From contig NZ_JAKZFT010000006.1 of NCBI RefSeq assembly GCF_022808985.1, forward strand, positions 62,001-126,000: 64,000 bases of DNA, read 5' to 3'. The stretch is from Geotalea sp. SG265. Its GTDB lineage: Bacteria; Desulfobacterota; Desulfuromonadia; Geobacterales; Geobacteraceae. Below the pieces are notes generated by a model. That model was given only the letters and a program-made list of their open reading frames with translations. It did not search any database and was not told the DNA's origin. Position 1 is the stretch's first letter; the number at the start of each line of letters is the position of its first letter. A program made the position numbers and the translations under genes. Positions 8,938 through 16,775 of the stretch are shown here, one piece after another.

Positions 8938-10401
8938 TTAATTGTAGGCGCTTTCCGAATGCTGCGTCTGGTCGAGGCCCATGATCTCGTCCTCTTTTTC
9001 CACTCTGAGGCCGACGGTCTTGTTGAGGACGAAGGCAATCACCAGGGTGACGACGAAAGCGTAGATGCCTGCCGCGCCGACAGCAACCAACTGGGTAACG
9101 AACTGCTTGATGTTGCCGGAGAGAAGGCCGGTTGCCCCCACGGTGGCAAAGATACCGGTGAGAATGGCGCCGGTAGTACCGCCGATGCCGTGGACGCCGA
9201 AGGCATCGAGGGAGTCGTCGTATTTCAGTTTTGCCTTGAGCAGGACGCCACCGTAGCAGACGACGCCGCCAATCAGGCCGAGGATCAGCGCGGCTCCCGG
9301 TTGAACGAAACCGGCTGCCGGAGTGATGACGACCAGTCCTGCCACGACACCGGAACCGAAGCCCAGTGCCGACGGTTTGCCGGCGTGGATCCATTCGGCG
9401 ATCATCCAGGAAAGGCCTGCAGCTGCCGGGGCAATGGTGGTTGTGGCAAAGGCCAGGCCGGCCAGACCGCCTGCTGCGTCGGAGCAGTTGACACCGACGA
9501 TTGCGGAACCTGCGTTGAAGCCGAACCAGCCGAACCAGAGCATACCGACGCCGAGCATGGTCAGGGGCAGGCTATGGGGTGCCATCCGCTCCTGGGGAAA
9601 GCCGTGGCGCTTGCCGAGGAAGATGATTGCCGCCATGGCCGAAATACCGGAAGAGAGATGAACGACGGTACCACCGGCGAAGTCCAGTGCCCCCTTCTTG
9701 AAGAGCCAGCCGTCCACCATCCACACCCAGTGGGCCAGGGGGTCATAAACCAGCGTGGTCCAAAGGAGAACGAAGAGGCAGTAAGCGGAAAACTTGATCC
9801 GTTCGGCCAGAGCGCCAGAAATGAGGGCGACGGTGATCATGGCGAACATGCACTGGAACATGGCAAACACGTACTCCGGAATCGAGCCGGGCTCGGTGGT
9901 CACATTCTGGAAAAGCGCATAGACCGGATTGCCATCCTTAAAGGTGATCAGGCCGTTAAGCAGGGCCTTGCTGGTATTGCCAATGAGTCCCATGAAGGCA
10001 TCGGGTCCGAAGGAAAGGGAATAGCCGATTACCGCCCATTGCACGCCGACGATGCCCATGGCAACAAATGAGTGCATAATGGTGGAAAGAACGTTCTTGC
10101 TCCGGACCATGCCGCCGTAGAAGAAGGCCAGGCCCGGAATCATGAAGAGGACCAGTGCCGACGAAGTGAGAATCCAGGCGGTGTCGCCGGTGTTCAGCAC
10201 CGGATCGACATTTTTCGGTGTCGCAGCAGCGGCAGGTGCAGCAGCGGGAGCTGGTGCCACAGCCTGAGCGGGAGCGGCAACGGCAGATGCAGCTGAGGGC
10301 GCTGCCGGGGCTTTGGCCGGCTCTTCAGCCATGACTGCAACCGGAGCCATCAGGGTCGCAGCAACCAGAAGCAGTTTGATGAAAGAAAGTTTGATCTTCA
10401 T
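8938..10401 (-). CDS. amt: Ammonium transporter Amt with signal peptide and Ala/Pro linker
   Basis: The 487-residue protein starts with a cleavable-type signal peptide (residues 1-25) and a ~45-residue Ala/Pro linker, then eleven predicted membrane helices of the Amt/Rh family. Family signatures include FYGGMVRSKNVLS, the pore-His segment GGTVVHLSSG, WFGWFGFNAGSA and the second His in FGVHGIGGTTGA. The ATG at 10401 follows GGAGG; a GTG 12 bases upstream would place that site inside the gene. It is the last gene of outer-membrane protein-glnK-amt and its product is the expected partner of the PII protein. Confidence 0.97.
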   Translation of the reverse strand: MKIKLSFIKLLLVAATLMAPVAVMAEEPAKAPAAPSAASAVAAPAQAVAPAPAAAPAAAATPKNVDPVLNTGDTAWILTSSALVLFMIPGLAFFYGGMVRSKNVLSTIMHSFVAMGIVGVQWAVIGYSLSFGPDAFMGLIGNTSKALLNGLITFKDGNPVYALFQNVTTEPGSIPEYVFAMFQCMFAMITVALISGALAERIKFSAYCLFVLLWTTLVYDPLAHWVWMVDGWLFKKGALDFAGGTVVHLSSGISAMAAIIFLGKRHGFPQERMAPHSLPLTMLGVGMLWFGWFGFNAGSAIVGVNCSDAAGGLAGLAFATTTIAPAAAGLSWMIAEWIHAGKPSALGFGSGVVAGLVVITPAAGFVQPGAALILGLIGGVVCYGGVLLKAKLKYDDSLDAFGVHGIGGTTGAILTGIFATVGATGLLSGNIKQFVTQLVAVGAAGIYAFVVTLVIAFVLNKTVGLRVEKEDEIMGLDQTQHSESAYN

Positions 10402-10428
10402 AATAACCTCCACAGTCTGTTTATATAT

Positions 10429-10791
<363 letters not shown>

Positions 10792-10853
10792 TCAGGTCCC
10801 CGCTAAAGAATGGGGGCAGTGAGCCCCCGATAACAATGAGGAGACCCGCCAGG

Positions 10854-11585
10854 TTAGAAATTGATGTCCAGCTGCGTCGTAAATGTGTCCGCAGTATTTT
10901 TCGCGTTATATATGTCGTATCCCAGGATCAGGGAGATATTCGGAGTAAAGGACCAGGCGACACCGAAGTTGAGGGCACCGAGGGAATTCTTGCCGCTCTG
11001 GTAATCGACGGCTGCCCACAATTTATCTGAAATCTCGCTCAGGGTGCGGTCCCAGGAAAGCAGGACGCCGTCGTTGTCGGTGCGGCCATCCTCAAGGCTC
11101 AGCAGCACGTCCCTGTTGCCGTTGTAATAGCCCGCGGAAAGTCTTCCCAGCACCGGCACCGTTTTCGCGGCCAGGGCATAGAGTACGTTCTGGTTGGTCA
11201 CGTTTTTCTTGGTGCCGATACCGTATCCTCCCACAGCCAGTGCAGGAGAACCGGTAAAGAGAGCACCTTCGGGAGTGCCGAGCTTGGCATTGAAATAAAT
11301 GGGATGACCGTCAGCAGATCCAGCGGTGCTGATGTAATCAACACCGATCTCCATTTTCAGCTTGTCGAAGGGGAGAACGCCGACCCCGAGCCCCAGGTCG
11401 TAGGTATTGCCCCCCTTGGTGGTGGAAGTGCGCACATAGTTGTCCACATCCAGATGAACCTGCTTGAAGTCCCTCACGTCGGTGGAAGGAATCCAGATCT
11501 GCGTTGCCGGGGTTGCCAGTGCCATGCCGGTTGCCGCCATGGCCAGCGCCATTGCCATCAAAATAATGCTGGTGATTTTTTTCAT
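10854..11585 (-). CDS. Predicted outer-membrane beta-barrel protein leading the amt operon
   Basis: A 243-residue exported protein: signal peptide at 1-24 (MKKITSIILMAMALAMAATG), then alternating hydrophobic/polar strands with many Gly, Tyr and Asn and a C-terminal aromatic residue (TTQLDINF), as in outer-membrane barrels. I cannot assign a specific family. AAAGGAG precedes ATG 11585. As first gene of the RpoN- and antitermination-controlled operon with glnK and amt, it may let ammonium or another nitrogen source cross the outer membrane; that role is inferred from position only. Confidence 0.78.
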   Translation of the reverse strand: MKKITSIILMAMALAMAATGMALATPATQIWIPSTDVRDFKQVHLDVDNYVRTSTTKGGNTYDLGLGVGVLPFDKLKMEIGVDYISTAGSADGHPIYFNAKLGTPEGALFTGSPALAVGGYGIGTKKNVTNQNVLYALAAKTVPVLGRLSAGYYNGNRDVLLSLEDGRTDNDGVLLSWDRTLSEISDKLWAAVDYQSGKNSLGALNFGVAWSFTPNISLILGYDIYNAKNTADTFTTQLDINF

Positions 11586-11662
11586 CTCATACTCCTTTGT
11601 AATGATCATAAAATTGTACATCGAAATAGTGCCTTCCTAACGCTCCCCCTTTCCCTGTGCTG

Positions 11663-11703
11663 AAAATAAAAAGGCGCCTCTCACCAGAAGGTGAAGAGGC
11701 GCC
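11663..11703 (-). terminator. Conditional terminator in the leader
   Basis: On the minus strand GGCGCCTC-T-TCACC pairs with GGTGA-GAGGCGCC around TTCT, followed by TTTTTATTTT. It lies upstream of the first gene of the operon, so it acts as an attenuator. Its 5' arm is shared with antiterminator hairpin P2. Confidence 0.9.
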
Positions 11704-11745
11704 ATTGCCGTCACATCAATATGCACAACGTTGTGCACCTTTTTA
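11663..11745 (-). promoter_or_regulatory. ANTAR-type antitermination leader of the nitrogen operon
   Basis: On the minus strand hairpin P1 is TGCAC-AACGTT-GTGCA (11722-11737), a 5-bp stem with a hexaloop having A at position 1 and G at position 4. Seven bases later P2 (11691-11714) is GTGA-C-GGC, hexaloop AATGGC (again A1, G4), GCC-TCT-TCAC. P2 overlaps the 5' arm of a strong terminator (11673-11703), so the two are mutually exclusive. This is the dual-hexaloop arrangement bound by ANTAR regulators. The transcript should start about 12 bases after the -12 box at 11757-11773. Confidence 0.85.
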
Positions 11746-11756
11746 AGTGACTTAAG

Positions 11757-11773
11757 AGCACAAGCCGTGCCAC
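11757..11773 (-). promoter_or_regulatory. Sigma-54 promoter of the outer-membrane protein-glnK-amt operon
   Basis: The minus strand reads GGTGGCACGGCTTGTGCTC, with GG-N10-GC spacing and a perfect TGGCAC -24 box. It lies ~170 bases upstream of the first gene, leaving room for the antitermination leader. Confidence 0.85.
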
Positions 11774-11992
11774 CCTAAAAACCAGCCTCACATACTCATT
11801 TTTTCGGGCACTTATGTTGACATAGTGAATTTTTAATAATAAACAGACGAATAGTGGGAGGCATGCGGGGAAGGCTCTGACTACTTTTTAGGCAATAACT
11901 GAGCAAAAACCATCATGGCAGGATCAATTGAAAATGACATAGGGCACCGTATAGTTGATAAGAAGACAGTAAAGGAACGATCGGGAGGCACG

Positions 11993-13978
11993 GTGAATCC
12001 TAACGGTCCTGATCAACGAAGGCCGGGCATTGCCAACAAGATCAGGCGAGCACTGGTCGGTGCCCCGAAGCAACTCAACGACCCGGCGCTGTTCCACAGG
12101 ATGTCGCTAATTCCGGTGCTGGCCTGGATCGGCCTTGGCGCCGATGGCCTGTCTTCCTCGGCTTATGGGCCGGAAGAAGCCTTCCGAGCCCTCGGCACCC
12201 ACACCTACCTGACGATAGTGCTCGCACTTGCCACAGCAGTAACGGTCTTTGTCATCTCCTATGCCTACGCCCGCATCATCGAGCACTTCCCACATGGAGG
12301 CGGAGGCTACATCGTCGCCACTCATATGCTGGGAGAACGGGCCGGTGTGATCTCGGGCAGCGCGCTCCTCGTCGATTATATTCTTACCATCACCGTCTCC
12401 ATCGCCTCCTGTACCGATGCCTTGTTCAGTTTCCTGCCCCTGCATTTCCACGGCTACAAATTGGGAACAGCCTGCTTACTGACCATATTTCTGATCGTCC
12501 TCAATATTCGCGGCATCAAGGAATCGATCTTTGTCATGGCGCCAATTTTCATGGTTTTTGTGGCGACCCATCTGCTCATGCTCCTTGACGGCCTGTTTAC
12601 CCACAGCGACCGCTTCGCGCCGATGGCGGCGGATTTTCAGCACGGCCTCAGCCAGGACCTTTCCACCATTGGCTTCCTCGGAATAACACTACTTTTCCTT
12701 CGTGCCTACTCATTGGGAGGCGGGACCTATACCGGTATCGAAGCCGTATCCAACGGATTGCAGATCATGCGGGAGCCACATGTCAAGACGGGCAAACGGA
12801 CCATGGCCTATATGGCTGTTTCTCTCGCCTTCACCGCAGGCATCCTGTTCGTCTGCTATGCATTGATTAACATCAGACCTGTCGAGGGGAAAACACTCAA
12901 TGCAGTTCTTGCCGAACAGTTATTCGGCGACTGGCCCTTTGGGAACGTAATTGGTTTCATCACCATTCTGTCGGAAGGAGCACTTCTTCTTGTCGCTGCA
13001 CAAACCGGCTTTGTCGATGGGCCGCGGGTCATGTCAAATATGGCCGTTGATTCATGGTTCCCCCATCGCTTCGCCGCCCTTTCCGAGCGCCTCACCATGC
13101 GCAACGGCATCTTCATGATGGGAGGCGCCGCCATCGTCCTCCTCATCTACACCCGTGGGTCCGTGTCAGCCCTGGTGGTCATGTACTCCATCAACGTTTT
13201 TGTAACATTCTCCCTCTCCCAACTGGGCATGTCTCGTTTTTTCGTGGAACACCGGGAAAAAGCCCCCAAATGGAAACAGCATCTGACCGTACACCTGGTA
13301 GGTCTTGCCCTCTGCGCCACGATTCTCGTCATCACCACCGTGGAAAAGTTTGCCGAAGGGGGATGGCTGACCCTGGTCATCACCTCTCTGGTGATCGGGC
13401 TATGCTACCTGATCAGGAGCCACTACGTGCGGGTGCGCAGAGGCATTGCCCAGTTGGACGAGAGCCTGCTCGACTTTCCCACCAGCGGCCCGGTCAATAC
13501 CGCCCCCCTCACCCCCAACGACTCCACCGCAATCCAGCTGGTCGGCGCCTATAACGGCTTCGGCATCCACACCCTGCTCTCCATCGTCACCACCTTTCCC
13601 GAAACCTACAAAAACATCATCTTCGTCTCTGTGGCGGTCATCGATTCGGGATCGTTCAAGGGCGTGCACGAAATGGAGGCACTGGAGGACTCAGTAAAAG
13701 AAGGACTGGAGAAATACGTGGATCTGGCCCGAAGGCTGGGATTTGCCGCCGAGTACCGCATGGCCACCGGCATTGACGTGGTGGAAACCGCCATAAATTT
13801 ATGCATGGAGCTTGCAGCAGAATTTCCACGCTGCACCGTTTTCTCAGGACAGCTCACCTTCAGACTTGAAAAGTTCTACCACCGGATGCTGCACAACGAG
13901 ACTGCCTTCGCCATCCAGCGGCGCCTGCAATGGGAGGGGATAACGACCGTAATCCTGCCGATCAGGGTGAAGATATAA
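11993..13978 (+). CDS. APC-superfamily permease, KimA-like
   Basis: A 661-residue membrane protein with about twelve helices and a ~150-residue C-terminal cytoplasmic domain. The first helix has LGADGLSSSAYGPEEAFRAL, the substrate-site wording of the KimA-type K+ importers in the amino acid-polyamine-organocation superfamily. The start is uncertain: GTG 11993 is preceded by GGGAGG, while ATG 11915 gives 26 more residues without a clear ribosome site. K+ uptake is likely but other solutes are possible. It diverges from the nitrogen operon. Confidence 0.8.
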   Translation: MNPNGPDQRRPGIANKIRRALVGAPKQLNDPALFHRMSLIPVLAWIGLGADGLSSSAYGPEEAFRALGTHTYLTIVLALATAVTVFVISYAYARIIEHFPHGGGGYIVATHMLGERAGVISGSALLVDYILTITVSIASCTDALFSFLPLHFHGYKLGTACLLTIFLIVLNIRGIKESIFVMAPIFMVFVATHLLMLLDGLFTHSDRFAPMAADFQHGLSQDLSTIGFLGITLLFLRAYSLGGGTYTGIEAVSNGLQIMREPHVKTGKRTMAYMAVSLAFTAGILFVCYALINIRPVEGKTLNAVLAEQLFGDWPFGNVIGFITILSEGALLLVAAQTGFVDGPRVMSNMAVDSWFPHRFAALSERLTMRNGIFMMGGAAIVLLIYTRGSVSALVVMYSINVFVTFSLSQLGMSRFFVEHREKAPKWKQHLTVHLVGLALCATILVITTVEKFAEGGWLTLVITSLVIGLCYLIRSHYVRVRRGIAQLDESLLDFPTSGPVNTAPLTPNDSTAIQLVGAYNGFGIHTLLSIVTTFPETYKNIIFVSVAVIDSGSFKGVHEMEALEDSVKEGLEKYVDLARRLGFAAEYRMATGIDVVETAINLCMELAAEFPRCTVFSGQLTFRLEKFYHRMLHNETAFAIQRRLQWEGITTVILPIRVKI

Positions 13979-13992
13979 AGAGAAATGCGTGA

Positions 13993-14280
13993 TCAGTCAT
14001 TCGGCGCATTCTCGTTCCACTTGTGGCAGCCGGAGCACCGTTGCGGCCCCCTGGTCATCCGGGTGTGGCATCCCTTGCAGTTGCCGTGTCCCCACTCCTT
14101 GCCGAATCCCTTGATTCTGCCCGGTTCTTCCGTGTGGCACTGGAAACAGGTCTCCGTGTAGTTCATATGGTTGAAGTGATTGAAACGGACCTCGTTTTTC
14201 ATGGGAATGACTTCGGATACGGCAAATGCGGGGGTTGTCGCTAAGAGCAGGCAGAAGATGAGTAGCGGGACGGGGTTCAT
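13993..14280 (-). CDS. Small exported triheme cytochrome c
   Basis: A 95-residue protein with a signal peptide (residues ~1-20, ending AFA) and three heme-binding sites, CFQCH, CKGCH and CSGCH. Additional His residues (FNHFNHMNY) before the first site could be distal ligands, as in periplasmic c7-type cytochromes, though the order differs from PpcA. AGGAG is six bases before ATG 14280; a TTG two codons upstream is less likely. It probably shuttles electrons in the periplasm; partners are not apparent. Confidence 0.88.
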   Translation of the reverse strand: MNPVPLLIFCLLLATTPAFAVSEVIPMKNEVRFNHFNHMNYTETCFQCHTEEPGRIKGFGKEWGHGNCKGCHTRMTRGPQRCSGCHKWNENAPND

Positions 14281-14583
14281 GAGCAACTCCTGTAGTCGAA
14301 ATACGGGGCGCCTTTTATAGCACGAAAAAACGAAGAAAAAGAAGCCTCTTTTTGTGTCCTGCTCTTCTGCACATTTATATCACCTAACATTTCCTAAATT
14401 TTATCGCAGTTTTGGGTTGATTTCGACCTGTTGCATGGAGTAGAAAAGTATGTTGCACAAGAACAGAAAATGAGCAGCGAAATCTAGGGAAGCTTTGACA
14501 GATCGCTCCAGACCAGCAACGGGGCCGGCTTTGAAAAGCCGGCTTTTTTTATTTGCCGGGCTCTGTCTGCTTCGGGAGTGCCC
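14281..14583. other. Intergenic leader before the acetate kinase-like gene
   Basis: No protein gene seen. The 3' part has a possible sigma-70 promoter (TTGATT near 14417, TAGAAA 18 bases downstream) and ends in the intrinsic terminator at 14524-14550. It could encode a ~100-nt small RNA or an attenuated leader. I compared it by eye with GEMM and hexaloop-pair leaders and saw no match. Confidence 0.4.
14524..14550 (+). terminator. Intrinsic terminator 34 bases before the acetate kinase-like start
   Basis: GCCGGCTT pairs with AAGCCGGC around a 4-base loop, followed by seven T. The position upstream of the start codon means it ends either a small RNA or a regulated leader. Confidence 0.85.
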
Positions 14584-15891
14584 GTGATCATTCTCACCAT
14601 CAATTGCTGGAGCTTTTCAGTACGGTATCAGCTCTTCGACTGGGACAACAACAAGGTCCTGGCCGGGGGCACTGTAGAGCGGGTCATCATAGGCGATTCC
14701 TACTTCGACCATGAACTGCCCGGTTCACCTGCCGTACGCATCGAACAGGACTGCCCCGATCACCGCACCGCCATAGAACTGATCCTGAGAACCCTGACCA
14801 GCCCCGAACTGGGTGCTCTGAACAGTGTTTCGCAGATAAACGCCGTCGGTCACCGCGTCGCCCATGGGGGTGAAAAATTCACCCACTCGCTGCTCATCGA
14901 CAACGAGGTGATGGACGCGGTACGGGAGATGGTCCAGCTGGCTCCCCAGCACAATGCCAATAATATTGCCGGAATCGAAGCCGCACAGGAGCTTCTGCCC
15001 GGCATTCCCCATGTGGCCGTTTTCGACACCGCCTTTCATCAGACCATGCCCGAACATGCCTTCATCTATCCCCTCCCCCACGAGTGGTACGAGCAATACG
15101 GCGTGCGCCGGTACGGTTTCCATGGCGCATCCCATCTCTTCGTCTCCCGCCGGGCGGCGGCACTGCTCGGCAAACCAGCCAGCCAGTGCAACATGATCAC
15201 ACTCCATATCGGAAAGGGGGCGTCCCTATGCGCCATCAGGAACGGTGCCTCCATCGACACCAGCATGGGGCTGACTCCCATCGAGGGAGCGGCCATGGGA
15301 ACCCGCTGCGGTGACATCGACCCTGGCATTCCCCCCTTCATCATGCAGGAGAAGGACGTTTCACCCCGGGAGATGGACACCATCCTCAACATGAAAAGCG
15401 GCATGCTCGGCATCACCGGCAGGTACAAGGACCGGCGCGACATCATCCGCGAGATGGAGGACGGGGACGAGCGGTGCAGCCTTGCTTTCCGGATGGAGGC
15501 CTACCGGCTTAAAAAATATATCGGCGCCTATCTGGCTGCGGTCGGTCCGTTGGATGCGCTGGTGTTTACGGCAGGGGTGGGGGTCATGGCCTGGCAGATC
15601 AGGGAAGAAACGCTGGCGGGGCTGGAGATTTTCGGCATCGTGCTGGATAAGGAGGCGAACCGCAGGGCTGTTTCCCTGGAGACGGAGATGGATATTTCCA
15701 CCCCTCAGTCGAGGGTAAAGATATTCGTCATCCCCACCGCCGAAGAGTTGGTTTTTGCCGAAGATACCGCTGCCATCCTAGCCGGTACCTACACTGATCC
15801 GGCCCATTTCCCCTACTCTTTCGCCCAGGCCGACTTCAAGCGGACCTACCATCTCCCCGATTCCAATCGCAGGGCGGCCGGTAAGGATTAG
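14584..15891 (+). CDS. Divergent acetate kinase family protein
   Basis: A 435-residue ASKHA kinase of the acetate kinase family. The start GTG 14584 has GGGAG upstream and places the conserved Asn at residue 7. Catalytic landmarks are kept: GHRVAHGG (Arg), FDTAFHQTMP (Asp), MGTRCGDIDPG (Arg) and PTAEEL (metal Glu). Two conserved segments are altered: the N-terminal NxGSSSxKY reads NCWSFSVRY, and the adenosine-binding GIGENS reads GVGVMA. It is also ~30 residues longer than usual. It may have altered nucleotide use or be a paralogue of the housekeeping AckA; activity cannot be judged from sequence. Confidence 0.85.
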   Translation: MIILTINCWSFSVRYQLFDWDNNKVLAGGTVERVIIGDSYFDHELPGSPAVRIEQDCPDHRTAIELILRTLTSPELGALNSVSQINAVGHRVAHGGEKFTHSLLIDNEVMDAVREMVQLAPQHNANNIAGIEAAQELLPGIPHVAVFDTAFHQTMPEHAFIYPLPHEWYEQYGVRRYGFHGASHLFVSRRAAALLGKPASQCNMITLHIGKGASLCAIRNGASIDTSMGLTPIEGAAMGTRCGDIDPGIPPFIMQEKDVSPREMDTILNMKSGMLGITGRYKDRRDIIREMEDGDERCSLAFRMEAYRLKKYIGAYLAAVGPLDALVFTAGVGVMAWQIREETLAGLEIFGIVLDKEANRRAVSLETEMDISTPQSRVKIFVIPTAEELVFAEDTAAILAGTYTDPAHFPYSFAQADFKRTYHLPDSNRRAAGKD

Positions 15892-15914
15892 ACCGAAAAC
15901 GGTCCAGGCCGGAA

Positions 15915-15956
15915 ACAAAAAAGCCGGAAACTGCTGAAGTTTCCGGCTTTTTCTTT
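15915..15956. terminator. Bidirectional terminator between the convergent kinase and amidotransferase genes
   Basis: AGCCGGAAACT pairs with AGTTTCCGGCT around GCTGA, with A-rich sequence on the left and T-rich on the right, so it can stop transcription from both sides. Confidence 0.92.
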
Positions 15957-15974
15957 TCTTTCCAATTGCAGTTC

Positions 15975-16667
15975 TTACCTCTTCAGCCCCGCCAGTCGTA
16001 AAAAGTTCATGAGCAGGCAATGGGAAGCGGCTTCGTACTCCGCAGCACCGGTAGCGAAATCGGCAACGAGATCCTTGCTGCATGCGATGGTTTCAGGGGT
16101 CCAGCTGATCCAGTTCTCGATAGTTGCATGATCAACTTCCGGGTGAAACTGCAGCCCATAGGCATTGGAGCCGAAGCGGAAAGCCTGGTTACGGCAAGCG
16201 GATGAAGAGGCAAGCAGTTGCGCCCCTGGTGGAATGGCAAAGCTGTCGTTATGCCATTGGAAGGTGGTGAACTGCCGGCTGATTCCCGTGAAGAGGGGAT
16301 CTTTAGCGCCGGCGTCGCTCAGTTCTATGGCAATGGTTCCTTTTTCTCCCCAGGGAGAATTGCAGGCAACCGCCCCACCGAGGGCTTGGGCGAGAAGCTG
16401 TCCGCCAAGGCAAATGCCGAGGAAAGGCACTTCTTCCTGAACGGCACGGGCTATGAGTTCCAGAACGCCGGCGAGAAAGGGATAACGGCCAACCTCGTTG
16501 ACCCCCATCGCCCCACCGAGGACGATGACGGCATCCACCTGGCCAAGGTCGGGAAACGCCTCGCCGGCATAGGCGTGGATCGTTTCGTAGTCGATTCTAG
16601 CCTCTGCAAGGTAGCGGGCATAGGTGCCGAGGGATACTTCCGGGTCATTCTGGATAACAAGCAGCAC
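15975..16667 (-). CDS. Class I glutamine amidotransferase-like protein
   Basis: A 230-residue stand-alone GATase1 domain. The nucleophile elbow is FLGICLGGQLLAQALG (Cys ~85) and the His-Glu dyad is in GLQFHPEVD. Such GMP-synthase-like free-standing domains are usually annotated as type 1 glutamine amidotransferases with unknown acceptor. The start GTG 16667 has GAGG upstream. A terminator separates it from the convergent acetate kinase-like gene. Confidence 0.88.
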   Translation of the reverse strand: MLLVIQNDPEVSLGTYARYLAEARIDYETIHAYAGEAFPDLGQVDAVIVLGGAMGVNEVGRYPFLAGVLELIARAVQEEVPFLGICLGGQLLAQALGGAVACNSPWGEKGTIAIELSDAGAKDPLFTGISRQFTTFQWHNDSFAIPPGAQLLASSSACRNQAFRFGSNAYGLQFHPEVDHATIENWISWTPETIACSKDLVADFATGAAEYEAASHCLLMNFLRLAGLKR

Positions 16668-16775
16668 GGGAACCTCTAAGAAAAACCTTCAGCGGCAAAT
16701 GCTTGAGAACTCGCCAAGTGAGGCATAGCGATTACATCGCAGCTCAGAATGGTGAGCGTGATGCATGCCGAACTT

